Source: Deltaproteobacteria bacterium
GTDB taxonomy: Bacteria > Myxococcota_A > Polyangia > Haliangiales > Haliangiaceae
DNA: 48,319 nucleotides
Assembly (NCBI GenBank): GCA_025353585.1
Contig: JANXOM010000409.1
Coordinates: forward strand, 1 to 48,319
Reading direction: 5' to 3'
This document shows, piece after piece, positions 46,173-48,319 of the stretch. Numbering within the stretch: the first letter of the stretch is position 1; each line of letters opens with the position of its first letter. The notes below the pieces were generated by a model. It was not told the DNA's origin. It did not search any database and saw nothing but the letters and a program-made list of their open reading frames with translations. The position numbers and the translations under genes were made by a program.

Positions 46173-48319
46173 TTAGTCCGGTATGACGAGGTCGGCGAGC
46201 TCGGTCGAGAACGTGCGGCCGACGACGGCCACGCGCGACCCATCCGGCGATGGCCGCGCGAGCAAGAGCAGCTCGGTCTCCGCCGTGGCGAGCGGGTGGT
46301 ACGCGCCGTCGGCGACCCGGCCAACGGTGTAGACGGTCTCGGACACCGTGCCAGCGAGCACGATGCCGCCGGCCGCGTCGTACGCGACGCTGCGCAAGGT
46401 CGCGAGGTGGGTGTCGAGGCTCCTGATCAGCGCGCCGTGCGCGTCGAGCTCGCGCAGCTCGGGCGTCGAGAGGGCGATGAGGAGCGCGCCGTTGCGGTGC
46501 AGCGCCACGTCCGCGATGCCGGGCATGCCCGCGCGCGTCGCGCCGAGGACGCCGGTCCGCGGCTCGATCTCGACGACCTCGCCCGCGTGGTCGCCCGTGC
46601 GGATGGCCACGCACGGCGGCGCCTGGTCGTCCGTGCAGCGGACAGCGAGCAGCGTTCCGGAGGCTCGCCACAGCCGCGCGCCGGTGCGCAGGTCGTACGC
46701 CTCGACGTCGCGGCTCTCCTCGCTGCGCACGGTAGCGATCAGCACGTCGCCGGCGATGGTCGCGTTGACCGGCTCGCTGCCGAGCACGACGCCCGTGTCC
46801 ACACGCGGCTGGTCGCCGTGCGCGCGCGCCACGTAGTGCGAGGTGCGGTTCCACACGAGCATGTCGCCGTCCGGCAGCCAGCCGAGGTGCGCGGCGATCT
46901 TCGCGGGCGCGTAGTCGCGGCTGATCGAGGACGCGTCGCGCGGATCCCCGAACACGCGCACCCGCGAGATCGGATTGCCGTCGATGACCACGACGCGGTG
47001 GTCCCGCGCGATCATGCGCATGAACCAGCCGGTGGCCTGGTGGTAGATCTCGTGTGGCTCGCCGACGGACGCCTCCTCATCGGCGGCGCCGATCGCGAGG
47101 GTCGAGATCGATGGCCGCACCTGCGTGTTACGCGCGTAGATCAGCGTGGTCGCGTCGAGCCACGCGAGCGCGGTCACGTTGTGAGGGGCGGGGATCCGCC
47201 GCCGCGAGCCGTCGGGGCGGCCGATGACGAAGGTGTCTTCGCGCTCGCCGTGCTCGAGCCACGCGACGCGATCCGCGTCCGGCGCCACGGAGGCGAGCCG
47301 CGTGTCGTCGTAGGAGAGCGGCCAGCGCACCTCGTCGCGCCCGTCACGCGCGTATACGAGAGCGAGCGTCTTCGGGATCGAGGCATCGACGAGGAGTTCG
47401 CCGGCGGCGAAGTGGGCGAGCCAGCGGCGCGGCGAGCCCGTGCGGGGCGCGACGGTCCCGGCCTCGCGGAAGCGCCAGGTCTGCGGTGTGCCGCCGCGCA
47501 GGGTGACGTAGCGGACCGAGTCCTCGTCGAGGTAGAGGCTGTAGACGCGCACCTGATCGGGCGGGATCGGGAGCGTCCAGAGATCGGCGCCCGGCTCGTG
47601 GATCTCGAGATGATCGAAGCCCACGCCGATCGTGCGCCCGCCGGGCCCGAGGGCGAGGGCGGCCTCGGGCGGCACGCGGAACAGCGGGCGCAGCTCCACG
47701 CGGCCGACCGGGGTGTTGCGCGCGTACGCGAAGGCGCCCGCGCCGGCCGCGATCGCGATGGCGGCCACGCTCGCGCCGATGATCGCGGCGCGGCGGCGAC
47801 GGCGCGCGCGGAGGCCGCTGGCGTCATCGAGCGCGGCGAGGAGCGCGGCGAGCTCGGGCCAGCGCGCGGCGGGGTCGGCGGTCAGGCCCCGGCGCAGGAC
47901 CTCACCGACCGCCGCGGGCACGAGGCTCGGCTCCGCGGGTGCGACGAGCGCGCCGGCCTCGATCTCGGCGATCAGCGCGGGGAGCGCGGCGAGGCCCTGC
48001 GCGTGATCGACGGCGAAGGGGCGCACGCGATAGAGCGCCTCGTACGCGGTGACGCAGAACGCGAACTGGTCCGCGCGCGCGTCGGCGGGCTGGCCGCGCA
48101 AGAGCTGCGGGCTCATGTAGACGGGGGTGCCGAGGAGCGCGCCGGTCGTGGTGAGGGTGAGATCGTGAGGGAGCGGGCCGGCCTTCTCCCGGACGAGCTC
48201 GCCGAGCGTGGCGAGCCCGAAGTCGCCGACGCACACGCGCCCGGTCTCCGCGACGAGGACGTTGTCCGGCTTGAAGTCGCGATGGAGGACGCCGGCGGCG
48301 TGCGCGGCGGCGAGGCCGC
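46173..48319 (-). CDS. Ser/Thr protein kinase with C-terminal propeller-like domain, 5' end outside window
   Basis: The first visible residues are G-L-A-A-A-H-A-A-G-V-L-H-R-D-F-K-P-D-N, the catalytic loop with Phe in place of Leu. Then come G-D-F-G and G-T-P-V-Y-M-S-P. The kinase domain ends near codon 150 of the visible part. An R-rich stretch and a membrane helix follow (A-I-I-G-A-S-V-A-A-I-A-I-A-A-G-A-G-A-F-A). About 500 residues then show repeated beta blades (for example S-V-A-P-D-A-D-R-V-A-W and A-R-P-S-P-D-G-S-R-V-A-V-V-G), a WD40/TolB-like propeller outside the membrane. The N-lobe lies beyond base 48319. Likely a propeller-sensing kinase; ligand unknown. Confidence 0.88.
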   Translation of the reverse strand, partial: GLAAAHAAGVLHRDFKPDNVLVAETGRVCVGDFGLATLGELVREKAGPLPHDLTLTTTGALLGTPVYMSPQLLRGQPADARADQFAFCVTAYEALYRVRPFAVDHAQGLAALPALIAEIEAGALVAPAEPSLVPAAVGEVLRRGLTADPAARWPELAALLAALDDASGLRARRRRRAAIIGASVAAIAIAAGAGAFAYARNTPVGRVELRPLFRVPPEAALALGPGGRTIGVGFDHLEIHEPGADLWTLPIPPDQVRVYSLYLDEDSVRYVTLRGGTPQTWRFREAGTVAPRTGSPRRWLAHFAAGELLVDASIPKTLALVYARDGRDEVRWPLSYDDTRLASVAPDADRVAWLEHGEREDTFVIGRPDGSRRRIPAPHNVTALAWLDATTLIYARNTQVRPSISTLAIGAADEEASVGEPHEIYHQATGWFMRMIARDHRVVVIDGNPISRVRVFGDPRDASSISRDYAPAKIAAHLGWLPDGDMLVWNRTSHYVARAHGDQPRVDTGVVLGSEPVNATIAGDVLIATVRSEESRDVEAYDLRTGARLWRASGTLLAVRCTDDQAPPCVAIRTGDHAGEVVEIEPRTGVLGATRAGMPGIADVALHRNGALLIALSTPELRELDAHGALIRSLDTHLATLRSVAYDAAGGIVLAGTVSETVYTVGRVADGAYHPLATAETELLLLARPSPDGSRVAVVGRTFSTELADLVIPD

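Overview
The window is 48.3 kb of very GC-rich chromosomal DNA. It looks like a member of the Myxococcota (Polyangia/Haliangiales-like). That placement is inferred from gene content, with no 16S in the window: Ser/Thr kinases, a sigma-54 response regulator, an ECF sigma/anti-sigma pair, a MerR-TPR fusion, many small lipoproteins and a thrombospondin type-3-like remnant. About 50 protein genes fill nearly all of the sequence. I see no rRNA, tRNA, CRISPR array or complete IS element.

Layout. 1-1331: the end of a beta-rich envelope-type protein, then a cluster of four 25-bp inverted and direct repeats. 1347-6161: PduO-type cobalamin adenosyltransferase, a methyltransferase with a small membrane protein, an unknown 473-aa protein, a frameshifted discoidin-like lipoprotein and a small lipoprotein. 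6299-9586: a Ycf46-type AAA ATPase coupled to a zinc-ribbon membrane protein and a 40-aa membrane protein, facing a PspA homologue. 9664-11279: uppS-cdsA. 11333-15672: a propeller lipoprotein, a MerR-TPR regulator coupled to an unknown protein, and a sigma-54 response regulator. 15669-17102: a tandem duplication of a Uma2 nuclease gene with its upstream DNA. 17134-21786: gshB and two large lipoproteins, one a PIG-L deacetylase with FG-GAP repeats. 21797-28564: a lipid-linked glycan cluster (flippase-like, Dpm1-like GT2, PIG-V-like transferase, epimerase, three methyltransferases), followed by a YkgJ-type protein. 29820-31195: ECF sigma factor and RskA-like anti-sigma factor. 31264-31690: a decayed gene. 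31722-38741: DUF885 and M13 metallopeptidases, a lipoprotein, and a divergent LysR/NmrA-like pair. 38953-43602: rpsB, tsf, a DUF3089 lipoprotein, an antiporter remnant and a Ser/Thr kinase, the last four linked by stop/start overlaps. 43599-48319: a ferritin-like protein with a small lipoprotein, proS, and a kinase with a propeller domain that runs off the end.

How it fits together. Many operon-leading genes have a TANNNT hexamer ending 5-9 nt before the start codon and no obvious ribosome binding site, which is the arrangement expected for leaderless mRNAs. Downstream genes are usually joined by 4-nt stop/start overlaps (ATGA, GTGA and apparently one CTGA). Convergent genes end within a few bases of each other or overlap in the stop codons, leaving little room for terminators. 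The least expected items are the 64-bp noncoding block identical between the two diverged Uma2 copies, the CTG start proposed for the DUF3089 gene, the shrunken antiporter, the repeat cluster upstream of the adenosyltransferase gene, and the eukaryote-like lipid-linked glycan cluster. No single locus can be declared a new system from sequence alone.
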